Below, one piece after another: positions 1 through 13,324 of a stretch of DNA of 64,000 nt; position 1 is the stretch's first letter; every line of letters begins with the position of its first letter. Source of the stretch: Arion vulgaris (taxonomy: Eukaryota > Mollusca > Gastropoda > Stylommatophora > Arionidae); the NCBI GenBank assembly GCA_020796225.1, contig CM036768.1, positions 41,924,789 through 41,988,788 on the forward strand. Reading direction: 5' to 3'. The notes beneath the pieces were generated by a model that saw only the letters and a program-made list of their open reading frames with translations, did no database searches and was not told where the DNA came from. A program made the position numbers and the translations under genes.

Positions 1-3000
1 GGGGAGAACGTAAGACTAAATTGTGATATTTTGAATGTAAGATAAATTGTAATATGTGTGAACAAAAAAAATTGTGATAAGTGTGAATGTAAGACTAAAA
101 AATTGGGGAATGCAAGACTAAAATTTTAATATGTGAAAAGTAAAAAATAAATTGTGATAAGGGGAATGAAGATTGGATATTTTGAATGTAAGACTAAAAA
201 TGTAATCCAAATGAAGAATAAATTTTAATATGTGTGGGAAAGTAAGACTAAATTGTGAAAAATGTGTGAATGAAGACTAGATTGTAATATTTTGAATGTA
301 AGACTAAAATGTAATCCGGGAAATGGAAGAGAAATTGTAATATGTGTGAATGTAAGACTTTAAGGGAATTTTGGGAAAGAAGACTAGATTGTAGTATGTG
401 TGAATGTAAGACTAGAATTTTTGTTGAATGAAGTCTAAATTGTAAATGTGTGAATGTAAGTTAAATTGTAAAATATTTAAGGTAAGATAAAGTGATATGT
501 GTGGAACGTAAAAACTAAATTGTATATTTTGAATGTAAGACTAGATTGTAATATGGAATGTAAGACTAAATTTGATATGTGAATGTAAGACAAATTTTAA
601 AAAGTGTAAATGTAAGACTAAATTGAATAAGTGTGAATGTAAGACTAAAGATTATCTGAGAATGAAGACCAAATTGTAAAATTTGAAAAAACCAAAAGAT
701 GATCTGGGAAAGAAGACTAAATTTTAATATGTTAATGTAAGACTAAATTGTTATGTGGAATGTAAGACTAAAAAGTAATTTGTGTGAATGTAAAATAAAT
801 TGTAATAAGTGTGAATTAAATTTAAAAGATGTATCTGAGGGTTGAAACTAAATTTAATTGGGGGGAAAAGTAAGACTAAATTGTAATATGGGAAAAGACT
901 AAAAAAGTGATATGGGGAGAATGGAAAAACTTAAAAATGTAATTTGGTAAGTAAAACCAAAAATTTTGATATGTGTAAATATAAAATTTTTATTGTAACT
1001 GTAAGAACAAAGACTAAATTGTTAAATTTTAAATGCAAGACAAAATTGTGGGTATGTAAATGCAAGAATAAATTGTAATATGTGTGAATGTAAGACTAAC
1101 TTGTAATATTTTGTGAACAAAAACTCAATTCTGATATTTTGAATGTAAAAATAAAATGTAATATTTTGAATGTAAGTCTTTTTATAATTTGGAGAACGTA
1201 AGACTAAATTGGATATGTGTGAATGTAAAACTAAATTGTAATATGTGTGAATGTAAGACTTTAAAATTTTAATCTGTAAGAATGTAAGACTAAATTGTAA
1301 TATGTGTAATTGACTAGAGTATATTTTAATGTAAAACTAAAAAGTAACCTTTAAAAAAGAATAAATTGTAATATTTTGAAAAGACTAAATTGTGATATGT
1401 GTGAATGTAAATAGATTGTCATATGTGTGAAAAGTAAGACTAAAATGTAATCCGGTAAAAAGCAAGACGAAATTGTAATATTTTGAATGTAAAAACTTTA
1501 AAATTTTGATAAGGGAATGCAAAAAACAGATTGTGGGATGTGTGAATGAAGACCAGATTGTAAATGTGAAATTAAATCAAATTTTAAAGTGGAAGTTAAA
1601 TTGTAAATATGTAAGGGAAGACTAAATTTTGATATGTGTGGGAAAGTAAGACTAAATTTTTTGATATGTGGAATGTAAACAGATTTTAATTTTTGAATGT
1701 AAGACTAAAATGTAATCCGTGTAAATGCAAGACGAAATTTAATATGTGTAAAAGAAGACTAAAAATTTTGATGTGTGTAAGGATTTGATTGTAGTATGTG
1801 GAAAAGACTAGATTGTAATATTTGGGGAAAGTAAGTCTAAATTTTTTTTGAATGTAAGTCTAAATTGTAAATATGTGAATGAAGACTAAATTGTGATATG
1901 TGAATGTAAGACTAAATTGTAATATTTTGAATGTAAGACTAAAAATTTTAAATTGTAAATGTAAGACCAAATTGTAATAAGTGTGGAATGTAAGACTAAA
2001 TGAATCCAGAATGTAAGACTAAATTGTAATATTTAATGTAAAACTAATTGATGTATCTGAGAAAGGGGCTAAATTTTAATATGTGTTAATGTAAGACTAA
2101 AAAATTGTGAATGTAAGACTAAATGTAATTTGTGGAATGTAAGACTAAATTGTAAAAGGGGAATGAAGACTAAAATTTAAAAAAAGTGTGAAAAGACTAA
2201 ATGATGTATCTGAGATTTGTAAGACTAAATTTTTATGTGTGGAAAAGTAAGACTAAATTGTAATATGTGTGAATGTAAGACTAAAATTTATATTTAGAAT
2301 GGGAGACTAAACTGTAATATGTGAATGTAAAACTAAATTGTGATATGTAAAATAATTTATATTGTAATCTGTAAAAAACGTAAACAAATTGTTAAATTGG
2401 GGAAATGCAAAACAAAAGGGAATTTAAACAAGACCAAAAATTTTAATATGTGTGAAAAGAAGACTAACTTTGTAATATGTGTGAACGTATAACCAAATTC
2501 TGATATTTTGGGAAAGGAAAAATAAAAAGTAATATGGGGAATGTAAGTCTATATTTAAAACTGTGAGAACGTAAGACTAAAAGGGTATGTGTGAAAAAAC
2601 TAAATTGTAATATTTTGAATGTAAGACTAGATTTTTTAGTATGGTGAATGTAAGATAGATTTTAATATGTTGGGAAAGTAAGTCTAAATTGTAATATGTG
2701 TGAATGTAAGTCTAAATTGTAATATATGTAAAAGTAAGACTAGATTTTTAAAATTTTGTGGGAAAGTAAGTCTCAAATTTTAATTGTGAATGTAAGTCTA
2801 AATTTAAAAATTGGGAAAGTAAGACTAAATTGTGATATTTTGAATGTAAAAACTAAATTTTTTAATATGTGTGAATGAAGACTAAATTGGATATGTGGAA
2901 TGTAAAAACTAAATTGTAATATGTGTAAAAAGTGACCAAAATTTTAATGAGGGAATGTAAGACTAAATGATGTATCTGAGGGAAAGTAAGACAAATTGTT

Positions 3001-6000
3001 AGGTGAATGTAAAAAATAAATGATGTATCTGAGAATGTAAGATTAAAAAAGTAATTTGTGTTAATGTAAGACCAAATTTAATAAGTGAATGTAAGACTAA
3101 ATTGTAATAAGTGTGGGGAAAGTAAGACTAAATGATGTATCTGAGATTGTAAGACTAAATTTAAAATGTGTGAACAAAAACCAAATTTGTAATATGTGTG
3201 AATGTAAGACTAAAATTTATATGTGAGAATGGGAGACCAAAATTAAAAAATGTGAATGTAAAAATAAATTGTGATATTTTAAATATGTTTATATTGTAAT
3301 CTGTAAGAACGTAAGACTAAATTGTTAAATGTAAAAAGCAAGACAAAATTGTGATATGTGTAAATGCAAGACCAAAGTAATATGTGTAAAAGTAAGACTA
3401 AATTGTAATATGTGTGAATGTAAGACTTTTAATTTGTGTTAATGTAAGACTAAATTGTACAAGGGGAATGTAAGACTAAAAATTTTAATAAGTGTGGGAA
3501 TTTAAAACTAAATTTATGTAAACGAGATTGAAGATTTAAAATTTTAAATTTGGGGAAAGTAAGACTAAATTGTAATATGTGTGAATGTAAGACTAAAATT
3601 TATATGTGAGAATGGGGGGATTTTAAATTAAATTTTGAATGTAAAACTAAATTGTGATAAAATATAAGTTTATATTGTAATCTTTTAAGAACGTAAGACT
3701 AAATTGTTAAATGTTGGGAAAAAGCAAGACAAAATTGTGATATTTTAAATGCAAGACTAAATTGTAATATTTTGAATGAAGACTAACTTGTTTTGTGTGA
3801 ATGTAAGACTAAATTGTAAAATGTAACCAAACTAAATTGTGATATTTTGAAAAAACTAAAATGTAATATTTTAAAAAAGTCTTTTTATAATTTGGGGAAC
3901 GTAAGATAAATTTTTTGATATTTTGAATTTTAAAACTAAAAATTTTAATATGTGTGAATGTAAGACTAAATTGTAATATGTGTGAATGTAAAACTAAATT
4001 GTAATATGTGTGAATGTAAGACCACATTGAATATTAAAAAATAAAAATAAATTTGGGTAGGTGTGGGAAAGTAAACTAAATTGTGATAGGTGGAAAGGGA
4101 AGACTAAAATTTTAATATGTAAAGAATTAAAAATTAATTTTTAATATGTGTAAATGTAAGACTAAATTTTGATAAGTGGGGAATGTAAGACAAAAATTGT
4201 AAATGTGTGAATGTAAGACTAGAGGGAATATATGTAATTAAATAAATTGTAATCTGTGAGAATGTGACTAAATTGTAATATGTGTGAATGTAAGACTAGA
4301 TTGTGATATGTGTGAATGTAAGACTAAAAAGTAACCGAAATGCAAGACTAAATTGTAAATTTGGGGAAAAGTAAGACTAAATTGTGATATGTGTGGGAAA
4401 GTTAAACCGGGTTGTTTAAAATGTGTGAATATAAGACTAAAATGGTTTCCTTAAAAAAGCAAGACTGAATTGTAATATGTGTGAAGTGACTAAATTGTGA
4501 TATGTGTGAAAAGTAAGACCAGATTTTTAAATGTGTGAAAAGACTAGGGTTGTAATATGTGTGAATGTAAGTTAAAATTGTAATATTTTGAATGCAAGTC
4601 TAAATTGTAATATGTATGAATTGACTAAAATGTAATTTGTGTGAATGTAAAAACTAAATTGAAAAGTTGAATGTAAGACTAAATTGTAATAAGTGTGAAA
4701 GTAAGACTAAATTGTAATATGTGTAAATGTGAGACTAAATTGTATATGTCTAAAAAGTAAGACTAAATTGGGAATATTTTGAAAAGTCTAAAAAATATGT
4801 AAATGTAAGACTAAATTGTAATATGTGTGAATGAAAATTAAATTGTAATAAGTGTGAATTTAGACTAAATGATTAAACTGGGTTGTAAGACTAAATTTAA
4901 AAGGGGTGAATGAAACTAAATGATGATCTGAGGGAAAGTAAGACTAAATTGTAATATTTTGTGAATGTCTAATTGGGTGTATCTGAGAACAAGACTAAAT
5001 TGTAATATGTGTTTAAAGTAAGACTAAATTGTAATATGTGTGGGAAAGTAAGACTAAAATGAATTTTTGGGAAAGTAAAACAAAATTTAAAAAAGTGGAA
5101 TGTAAGGGCTAAATTTTAATAATGTGAATGTGACTAAATGATGCATCTTTAGATTGTAAAATTTAAAATTTTAAAATTGGGAATGTAAGACTAAATTGTA
5201 ATATGTGTGGGAAAGTTTGGGCTAAAATTTTGATATGTAGAATGGGAGACTTTAAAATGTAATTTGTGAATTAAAAATAAATTGTATATGTGTAAATATG
5301 TTTATATTGTAACTTAAAAAACGTGACTAAATTGTTAAATGTGTAAAAGCAAGACAAAAATTTTGATATGTTAAAGCAAGACCAAATTTTAATATGTTGG
5401 GAAAGAAGACTAACTTGTAATATTGGGAACGTATAACTAAAAATTTATATTTTTGAATGTAAAAATAAAAAGTATTTGTGAATGTAAGTTTTATATTTTA
5501 ACGTGGGAAAGGGAAGACTAAAAATTTTGATATTTTAATGTAAAACTTTAAAATTTTAAATGTGGAAAAGTAAGATAGATTGTGTTTTGTGAATGTAAGA
5601 CTAGATTGTAATATTTTGAATGTAAGTCTAAATTGGGAATATTTTGAATGTAAGTCTAAATTGTAATATTGAATGTAAGATTAGATTTTTTTAAAATGTG
5701 TGAATGTAAGTCTCAATTGTAATATGTGTGAATGTAAGTCTTTAAAATTTTAATATATTTAATGTAAGATTAAAATTTTGATATGTGTGAATTGACTAAA
5801 TTAAAGGGGTGAATGTAAGACCAAATTTTGATATTTTGGGAAAGTGACCAAATTTTAATTTTGGAAAAAGAAAACAAATTGAATGAGTGTAAAAGTAAAA
5901 CTAAATGGGTGTTCTGAGAAAAGACCAAATTTAAAATGTGGAATGTAAAACTAAATGATTTTATCTGAGAAAAAAGACTAAATGTAATTTGTGTTAATGT

Positions 6001-9000
6001 AAGACTAAATTTTAATAAGTGGAATTTAAAACTAAATTGTAATAAGTGGGAAAAGACTAAATGATGTACTGAGATTGAAATTTAAATTTTAAAATTTTGG
6101 AATGTAAGACTAAATTGTAATATTGGGGGAACAAGATAAAAAGTGATATTTAGAATGGGAGACTAAAAATGTAATATGTGTAAAAGTAAAAATAAATTTG
6201 ATATGGTAAATATGTTTATAAATCTGTGGGAAAGTAAGGGCTAAAATTGTTAAAGTGTAAATGCAAGACAAAAATTTTGATATGTGTAAATGCAAGACTA
6301 AATTGTAATATGTGGAATGTAAGACTAAATTGTAATATGTGTGAATGTAAGACTTTAAAAAGTAATTTTGTTAATTAAAAACTAAATTGTAATAAGTGTG
6401 AATGTAAGACTAAATTGTAATAAGTGTGAATGTAAGACTAAAAAATGTATCTGAGATTTGGGAAGACTAAATTTAATTTTGTGTGGGAAGAAGACTAAAT
6501 TGTAAAAATTTTGAATGTAAGACTAAAATGTATTGGGAAAGGGGGACTAAACTGTAATATGTGGAATGTAAAAATAAATTGTGATATGTGTAAAAAATAA
6601 ATTTTTATTGTAATCTGTAAGAAGAAGACTAAATTGTTAAAAAGTGTAAATGCAAGACAAAATTGTGATATGTGTAAATGCAAGACTAAATTGTAATATT
6701 GGGAAAAGACTAACTTGTAATATGTGTGAATGTAAGACTAAATTGTAATATGTGTGAACGCATAACTAAATTTTTGAAAATTTTGAATGTAAAAAAATAA
6801 ATGTAATTTTTTGTGAATGTAAGTCTATATTATAATTTTGTAGAAAGTAAGACTAAATTGTGATATGTGTGAATGTAAAAAATAAAAATTTTAATATGTG
6901 TGAATGAAGATAAATTTTTAATAATTTTGAAAAGTAAAACTAAATTGTAATATTTGGGGAAAGTAAGACTAATTTTTAAAAAATTTTAAATATAAAAATA
7001 AATTGGGGGATAGGTGTGAATGAAGACTAAATTGTGATAGGTGTGAAAAAAGAATTTAAATTTAAAATTATGGAAAAAGAAGACTAATTTGAAATTAAAT
7101 GTAAGACCAAATTGTGATATTTTGAATTTTAAAAACAAATTGTAATATGTGTGAAAAGACTAGATTGTAAAAATATGTGAATGTAAGACTAAATTGTAAT
7201 CTTGGGGAATGTAAGACTAAATTGTAATATTTTGAATGTAAGACTAGATTTTTGGAAAATGTGAAAAGACTAAAATGTAATCCGTGTAAATGCAAGACTA
7301 AAAATTTTAATTTTGTGAATGTAAGACTAAATTGTGATATGTGTGAATGTAAGACCAGATTGTAAAATTTTGGGAAAATAAGACCAAAAAGTAACCGGGA
7401 AATGCAAGACTGAATTGTAATATTTTGAATTTAAAAACTAAAAATTTGGGTATGTGTGAATGTAAGACTAGATTGTAATATGTGGAATGTAAGACTAGAT
7501 TGTAATATTTTGAATGTAAGTCTAAATTGTAATATGTCTGAATGCAAAATCTAAATTGTAATATGTATGAATGTAAGACTAAAAAGTAATTTGTGTGAAT
7601 GTAAATAAATTGTAACAAGGGGAATTTTAAGACTAAAAATTTTAATAAGGGGAAAGTAAGATAAATTTTTAAAATGTAAATGTGAGACAAATTGTGATAT
7701 GTCTAAATGTAAGACTAAATTGTAATATTTTGTGAATGTGTCTAAATTGAATATGTTAAAAAGTAAGACTAAAAATTTAAAAATTGGGGGAATGTAAGAT
7801 TAAATTTTAAAAAGTGTGAATGTGAGACTAAATGATGTATCTGAGATTTAAGACTAAATTTTAAAATGTGTGAATGTAAGACTAAATTGTAATATGTGTG
7901 AATGTGGATTTTAAAAAGTGATATTTAGAATGGGGGGACTAAACTGTAATATGGGAATGTAAAACTAAATTGTGATATTTTAAAAATAAAAAATTTTTTA
8001 TTGTAATCTGTAAGAACGTAAGACTAAAATTTTTAAAAAGTGTAAATGCAAGACAAAAATTGTGATATTTTAAATGCAAGACTAAATTGTAATATGTGTG
8101 AATGTAAGACTAACTTGTAAATGTGTGAATGAAGACTAAATTGTAATATGTGGGGAAGCAAATTTAAATTTGTGATATGTGTGAATGTAAAAAATAAAAA
8201 GTAAAAATTTTGAATGTAAGTCTATATTATAATCTGTGAGAACGTGGGTAAAAATTTTTTGATATGTGTAAAAGTAAAAAATAAATTGTAAATATGTGAA
8301 TGTAAGACTACTTTTAAATGTGTAAATATAAAAATAAATTGTGAATTAATGTAAGACTAAATTTGTATTAATGTAAGACTAAAAATATGTATGAATGTAA
8401 GACTAAAATTTTAATATGTTAAAAAGTAAGACTTTGTGATTGTGGGAAAGTAAGACAAAATTGTAATATGTGTGAATGTAAGACTAGATTGTAATATTTT
8501 GAATGTAAGAATAAATTGTAATCTGTAGAAAATTTAAAATAAAATTTTTAATATTTTGTAAATGATTTATAAAATTTTGAATGTAAGACTAAAAACCCAA
8601 AAAATGCAAGACTAAATTGTAATGTGTGTGTGGGAAAGTAAGACTAAATTGTGATATTTTGAATGTAAGACTAGATTGTAAATGTGTGAATGTAAGACTA
8701 GGGTTGTAAATGTGGGAAAGTAAAATCTAAAAATTTTGTCTAAAAGCAAGTCTAAATTGAAATGTATGAATGTAAAATTTAAAAAGTAATAAGTGTGAAT
8801 GTAAGATTTTAAAATTTTAATAAGGTGAAAGAAGACTAAATTGTAATATTTTGAATTTTTGGGCTTTAAAATAAGTGGGAATGTAAGATTAAATTGTAAT
8901 AAGTGTGAATGTGAGACTAAATGATGTATCTGAGATTGTGGGGTTTAAAATTTTAAAATGTGGAAAAGAAGACTAAATTGTAATATGTGTGGGGAAAGTA

Positions 9001-9489
9001 AGACTAAAATGTGATATGTGAGAATGGGGGGGACTAAAAAAAATAAGAAAATGTAAAACCAAATTGTGATATAAAAAATAAGTTTATATTGTAATCTGTA
9101 AGAACGAAGACTAAATTGTTAAATTTTGTAAATGCAAGACAAAATTGTGATATGTGTAAATGAAGACTAAATTGTGATATGTGTGAATGAAGATAACTTG
9201 TAATATGTGTGAATGTAAGACTAAAATTTTAATATGTGTGAACGCATAACTAAATTGTGAATGTGGGAATGTAAAAATAAATTTTAATATGTGTGGGAAA
9301 GTAAGACTAAATTGTAATATGTGTGAATGTGAGACTAAATTGTAATATGTGTGGGAAAAGACTCATTTTAATATTTTAAAAGGGGGACTAAAAATTTTAA
9401 ATTTTGAATGTAAGACTAAATGATGTATCTAAATGTAAGACTAAATGATGTATCTGAGAATGTAAGACTAAATAGTATCTGGGGAATGC
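1..9489. repeat. Satellite A, 28-bp tandem array
   Basis: Head-to-tail copies of a 28-bp AT-rich monomer whose core reads aatgtaagactaaattgtaa followed by tatgtgtg. The array begins outside the window. Variant monomers recur in order: one ending in gatgtatctgag, one with tttatattgtaatctg, and one with aatgcaagacaaaattgtg. The tttatattgtaatctg variant appears near 985, 2350, 3283, 3664, 5293, 6207, 6600, 7985 and 9076. The triplet 2350/3283/3664 is repeated at 5293/6207/6600, which gives a higher-order unit of about 2.9 kb. Many monomers have changes such as tgtg to ggg or ttt, which look like sequencing error. Short ORFs here, all on the minus strand, are by-products of the repeat. Confidence 0.95.
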
Positions 9490-10159
9490 CAACAATGTCA
9501 AAATGAGCATTGGTTGGGTTTTTTTTGTGATCGAGTGACCTGTACTTTGGGTATTTGGTCAATATGAATTGTTTATTTTCCCGGGGACCAATCATCTACG
9601 ATTAGCAAGACATGGTGACGGTTAAAATTTTAAAAATTTATTTTAAAAAATTAGATAACGTTTGGGAAAGGGGTAAAACAAAAATACTTTTACTAAAAAA
9701 ACTTTTAATTTTGAATGCAGCTTTTAAAACCCCCAATGTTATAAAAATCGATCGGGCCCTGAACAACATTTTTGGGAAAAATTCTTTTAAAAAAAGTATG
9801 CACTTATTTATTAATTGTGATTTGTTTTACAAAGGCTTTTTTAGTACCTTCTATTATTGTCTGTATATTTTTTTTTTTAATTTGTGATTTTCATTGTTTT
9901 CATCATCGACAAAATTTAACTGTCCTTTCCCGTGTTAATTCATCATCTTATTCAGTTGGGTGCCGCAGGGTACAACGATAAAGCAATTAATTTATGTGTG
10001 AATTATGTAGCAATTTTTGCCCCAAAAAAAGATAGCCTCAGACAAATCTACTACGGTCGACTGTAAAAATTTCCCAAGATTGACGGAATAACAAAAAAAT
10101 ATATCTTTTATAGATAAGAAAGATGAATGAAATTATATGTCTGTCCCAATTGTTTTTAG
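9490..10159. other. Unassigned flank of satellite A
   Basis: The 28-bp periodicity stops near 9,490. The following AT-rich sequence contains a 91-codon ORF (9,612-9,887, +) rich in Lys, Leu, Ile and Phe with no recognisable domain, and homopolymer runs typical of poorly polished sequence. I see no gene that I can support. The last 20 bases before 10,160 are pyrimidine-rich and end in tttttag, a plausible splice acceptor for the next entry. Confidence 0.5.
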
Positions 10160-10335
10160 ATATCTGGACATCCTGCGGACTTTAAATTTGGCAAGAAGGT
10201 GGCTTTCATGAATACAAAGGGGGACAAATATAAAACTAGACTTTCTATACGTTTCGATAACCATATTCCCATCTTAACACACATGGACATTATGTGTAGA
10301 AATTGCCGAAAGCGTCTGTCCATGTTTTTCACAAC
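10160..10335 (+). CDS. Candidate internal coding exon, unknown protein
   Basis: After a pyrimidine-rich tract ending in AG (10,158-10,159) one frame stays open for 63 codons and starts ISGHPADFKFGKKV. The composition is protein-like, with mixed charged and hydrophobic residues and a CRNC pair near the end. A GTTAGT donor-like site starts at 10,336; the frame stops at 10,349. I do not recognise the protein. If that donor is used the exon ends in phase 2, which does not fit directly onto the exon at 14,458 (phase 0 entry), so a further exon, a different donor, or a separate gene would be needed. The opposite strand is also open here, which weakens the case. Confidence 0.3.
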
Positions 10336-10407
10336 GTTAGTGGTCACGTGATGCGCAAAGCGATCATGTTGTTATAGTTCTGTGACTTCTTTCGCACATC
10401 ACACGAG

Positions 10408-10680
10408 TCATCATCATCAAGGTATGTATCCTTTATAGGACGTTGCTCTCTTTGCAGCGCATCTGAAATTCTCTCTGTCTCTAGCCAATTCACCCACTTC
10501 GTCGATGGTCATATTCATGGTTTCTTTAATATCTTGTAGCCATCTTCTTCTTAGTCTGCCTCTGCGTCCTGGGACCCTGCCCTATAATATTGTTCTTTCA
10601 GGACATCAGTGTTCTTTCTTTTTCTGTCCATGGTATTCGTAGGATCTTTCTGTAGCATTTAGTTTCGAAGGACTGAATTT
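10408..10680 (-). pseudogene. LINE reverse-transcriptase C-terminal fragment
   Basis: Reading the minus strand from 10,680 gives IQSFETKCYRKILRIPWTEK, then after a frameshift a basic block PGRRGRLRRRWLQDIKETM and a tail with NFRCAAKRAT, ending at a run of TGA triplets. This is the characteristic C-terminal region that follows the RT domain in APE-type LINEs: an aromatic-rich segment, then GRxxxRRWLxDIxE. The catalytic RT core is absent, so it is a 5'-truncated, dead copy. The TGATGATGATGA run at the end is a simple-repeat 3' terminus as is common for such elements. Clade is not assignable from this piece. Confidence 0.8.
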
Positions 10681-11169
10681 TCGTTTCACACGAATACTAA
10701 CATATGTATTGTTATTTCAACATGTCAGATCTGTAGACGAATTCATAATATGCTCGACTGCTATCCTGAAAACAACATGTTCAATCTCACGCTAAGTTTT
10801 TATTTAAAATATGTATTTTAACACATCGATAAATGAATAATCTGAATAAATTTACTTTGTTAATTGTTATTTTTTAACTTTCACGGAAATTCAATTGTAT
10901 CAGGTTTTACCGGCTGTCGAAATGAGTTTATTTTAATCTTATGTGGCCAACCGACTAAGTTTTCAAACTTTCATGGAGACAAAACGTATTGTTTTTAATG
11001 GGAAGAAGTTGACTTTGAGGCAACGGGGCATTTTTCTCATTCCGATTGGCAGTAAAACCTGATATTTCATTCTAACCGCATCTGACCGTATCTCATTCCG
11101 ATTCCGAAAACAACTTTACAAATATATTTATACTAAATTCTAAGTGCGACGAATGGGTAAAACTGGTAG

Positions 11170-11204
<35 letters not shown>

Positions 11205-11205
11205 A
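10681..11205. other. Non-coding stretch with (TA)n tract
   Basis: No ORF or repeat family recognised between the LINE fragment and the duplicated block. It includes a (TA)n microsatellite at 11,174-11,203 that directly abuts the left end of duplicated block copy 1. Confidence 0.5.
11174..11203. repeat. (TA)n microsatellite
   Basis: Perfect alternating TA for about 30 bases, immediately upstream of the duplicated block that starts at 11,206. Confidence 0.95.
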
Positions 11206-11379
11206 TTTTTAGTCTTTACAGACGTTCAATTGGCAAATGTTTTAATGTGACAATGAGTATTTGCTTTTCCCTCTTGTCTATCAACTCATACACAAGTTTC
11301 CATTCTTCGCACATACCCCAACCATCTTAGTAGCCCACCGCTGAGCATGCCCATTATGAGAGGCAGGTTTGCACGTTAC

Positions 11380-11393
11380 AGTACTTTAGAGTT
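11380..11393. repeat. Target-site duplication, left copy
   Basis: agtactttagagtt precedes the inserted LINE and is repeated exactly at 13,325-13,338. The first A may belong to the tail at the right copy, so the duplication is 13-14 bp. The uninterrupted site survives at 15,838-15,851 with one mismatch. Confidence 0.92.
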
Positions 11394-13324
11394 AAATAAG
11401 CACAGAAAACACACAGCATGGTGGAATGCAGAAGTTAAAAGGTCTATACAAGAAAAGAAAAATGTTTTCACAGGTGGCAAAAGTCAAAATTAGATGAAGA
11501 CTACACCAAATACAGAAAAGCAAGAATGTATAGTAAAAATAAAGTAAAGTCATCAAAATCAGAATCTTGGGCAAAATATGGAGAACATTTAGCTGAACTA
11601 TGCACTAAGGCACCAAGAAAATTTTACAGAAGCATTAAGGCAATGAGGCTAAGAGAAGAACAATTCAATCCAGTCACCATTATAAATAACAAGTCTAGGA
11701 AACCTCTTACCAACAGCAAAGATATTAAAGACAGATGGAAAGAATATTTTACGGAACTGTTAAACTGCGAAACACAAGGTACAGAAACATTTCAATTGAA
11801 ACATGGAAAATACCAACAATTGAATATCTTAGAATCCGAAGTTGAAATGGCACTAAATCAAAGCAAAAGAAGGAAGGCAGCAGGGATAGATGGTATAACA
11901 ACAGAAATGTTACTTGCGTGTAAGACAACAGCAATAACATGGCTGACCAGAATTTTAACATAGCCTGGGAGGCACAAGAGGTTCCAGATGACTGGCAGAG
12001 AGCTATTATAGTCCCAATATGGAAGAACAAAGGAGAAAAAAGAGAGTGTGAAACATACAGGGTATCTCTCTTTGAGCCAAATAGGAAAAATGTTTGCAAA
12101 AATATTGGAGCGAAGAGCAAGACATATATTAGAGCCCCAGTTAAGCAATAGCCAGTTTGGGTTTAGGAGGGTAAGAGCTGCACAGACGCAATATTTACAC
12201 TAAGACAGATCTGGGAACAAACAATTGAATACAATCAAAGTAAACAGCTTATATTTATAGACCAAGAAAAGGCATTTGATAGAGTAAACAGGTGCAAACT
12301 ATGGAAGATCCTTGAAGAATATGGCGTCCAAGGACAACTATTAGGTAACATCATGGCCTTATATCAAGATAGCCAGAGTACAGTAAGAACTACAGAAGGA
12401 ATGACCGACTGGTTCTCCATTACATCAGGTGTTAGACAAGGTTGTGTCCTTTCACCACTACTCTTTATCGCATATATGGATAAAATAACTCAAGAGTCGA
12501 ATTCAGATAATGATGAAATAAATGAACTGCTTTTTGCAGATGATCAGTGCCTGATACATCAAAATGAACAAGATCTACAACATCATATTGACACTTTGAA
12601 CAATAATTGTGTGAAACATGACATGAAAATCAACAACACTAAAACAGAAATAATGAATATGGAAGAAAACATAATAATCTAGATATCCATGTCAATGGCA
12701 CTAAAATAAACCAAGTGAAAGAATTCAAATACTTAGGAAGCATATTCACAGAAGACGGAAAACTAGATAGAGAGATAGAGGCTAGAGTACAAAAAGCAAA
12801 TGCTGTAACCTACCAGCTAGCCCCATTGTTAAGGCACCCAAAAATTTCACAGGCAGCTAAGAAACAAATGATCAACAGCATTTTTATACCTACTTTGTGT
12901 TACCAGAGCCAAACATGGACATTGAGCAAAGCGCAGTCACAAAAATAACTACATGTGAAATGCGTTGCCTGAGAAAAGTTACCAACAACACAAGAAAAGA
13001 CAGAATCACCAACATCAGCATAAGAAATAAAGTTGGCACAAAACCGTGCTTGAATTATATAGATAAACAAAGAATGAAGTGGTTTGGCCACTTAATAAGA
13101 ATGCATCCAAACTCCACAGTATACAGAGTCTTCTACAACAGAACATCGGGAAAGAAGGCAAGAGGAAGACCACGGAAAAGATGGTTAGATGGCGTGGCAG
13201 CATCCTGTGAAAGAGCAAAGATAACAATCACACAAGCCACCAGAACAGCGCAAGACAAAAACAGAAAACCACGACACTGGGCAACAACCCGGTAGCAGTG
13301 TGACGACAAAAGAAGAAGAAGAAA
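11394..13324 (+). mobile_element. 5'-truncated non-LTR retrotransposon (LINE)
   Basis: A 1.93-kb insertion flanked by a 13-14-bp target-site duplication and ending in an (AGA)n-type tail (13,311-13,325), the hallmark of target-primed reverse transcription. It starts in the linker between endonuclease and RT (WWNAEVKRSIQEKK) and lacks the endonuclease, so it is 5'-truncated. Related copies in the window lie at 26,855-28,510 (+) and, as a fragment, at 19,423-19,590 (-). It interrupts duplicated block copy 1 and is therefore younger than the duplication; copy 2 holds the empty site. Confidence 0.93.
11400..13295 (+). pseudogene. Reverse transcriptase ORF of the inserted LINE
   Basis: RNA-dependent DNA polymerase that would copy the element's RNA at a nicked target. 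Visible in order: linker IKAMRLREEQFNP (about 11,635), EVPDDWQRAIIVPIWKNKG, SNSQFGFRR, FIDQEKAFDRV (about 12,250-12,290; first catalytic Asp), SGVRQGCVLSPLLF (about 12,430), and LLFADDQ with the catalytic DD at 12,539-12,544. It then runs through FKYLGSIFTEDGKLD, PTLCYQSQTWTLSK, WFGHLIRM and the basic GRPRKRWLDGV, stopping after 13,295. FADD replaces the commoner YADD. The frame is broken several times (near 11,480, 11,955, 12,060, 12,170, 12,665 and 12,940), and in each case by single-base shifts, not by nonsense codons. That suggests either a young copy with assembly indels or recent decay. Clade not assigned. Confidence 0.9.

Noticed and set aside
3809..7690. Minus-strand ORFs of 60-127 codons in satellite A
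   Set aside because: They translate the 28-bp repeat (recurrent LHSHILQFSL-like motifs) and their length depends on indel noise.
1..9489. 28-bp repeats as a CRISPR array
   Set aside because: Repeats are directly contiguous with no unique spacers, in a eukaryotic context and without cas genes.
9930..9990. VPQGT-like residues suggesting an RT motif B
   Set aside because: Only a few residues match, flanking motifs are missing and the frame has stops on both sides.
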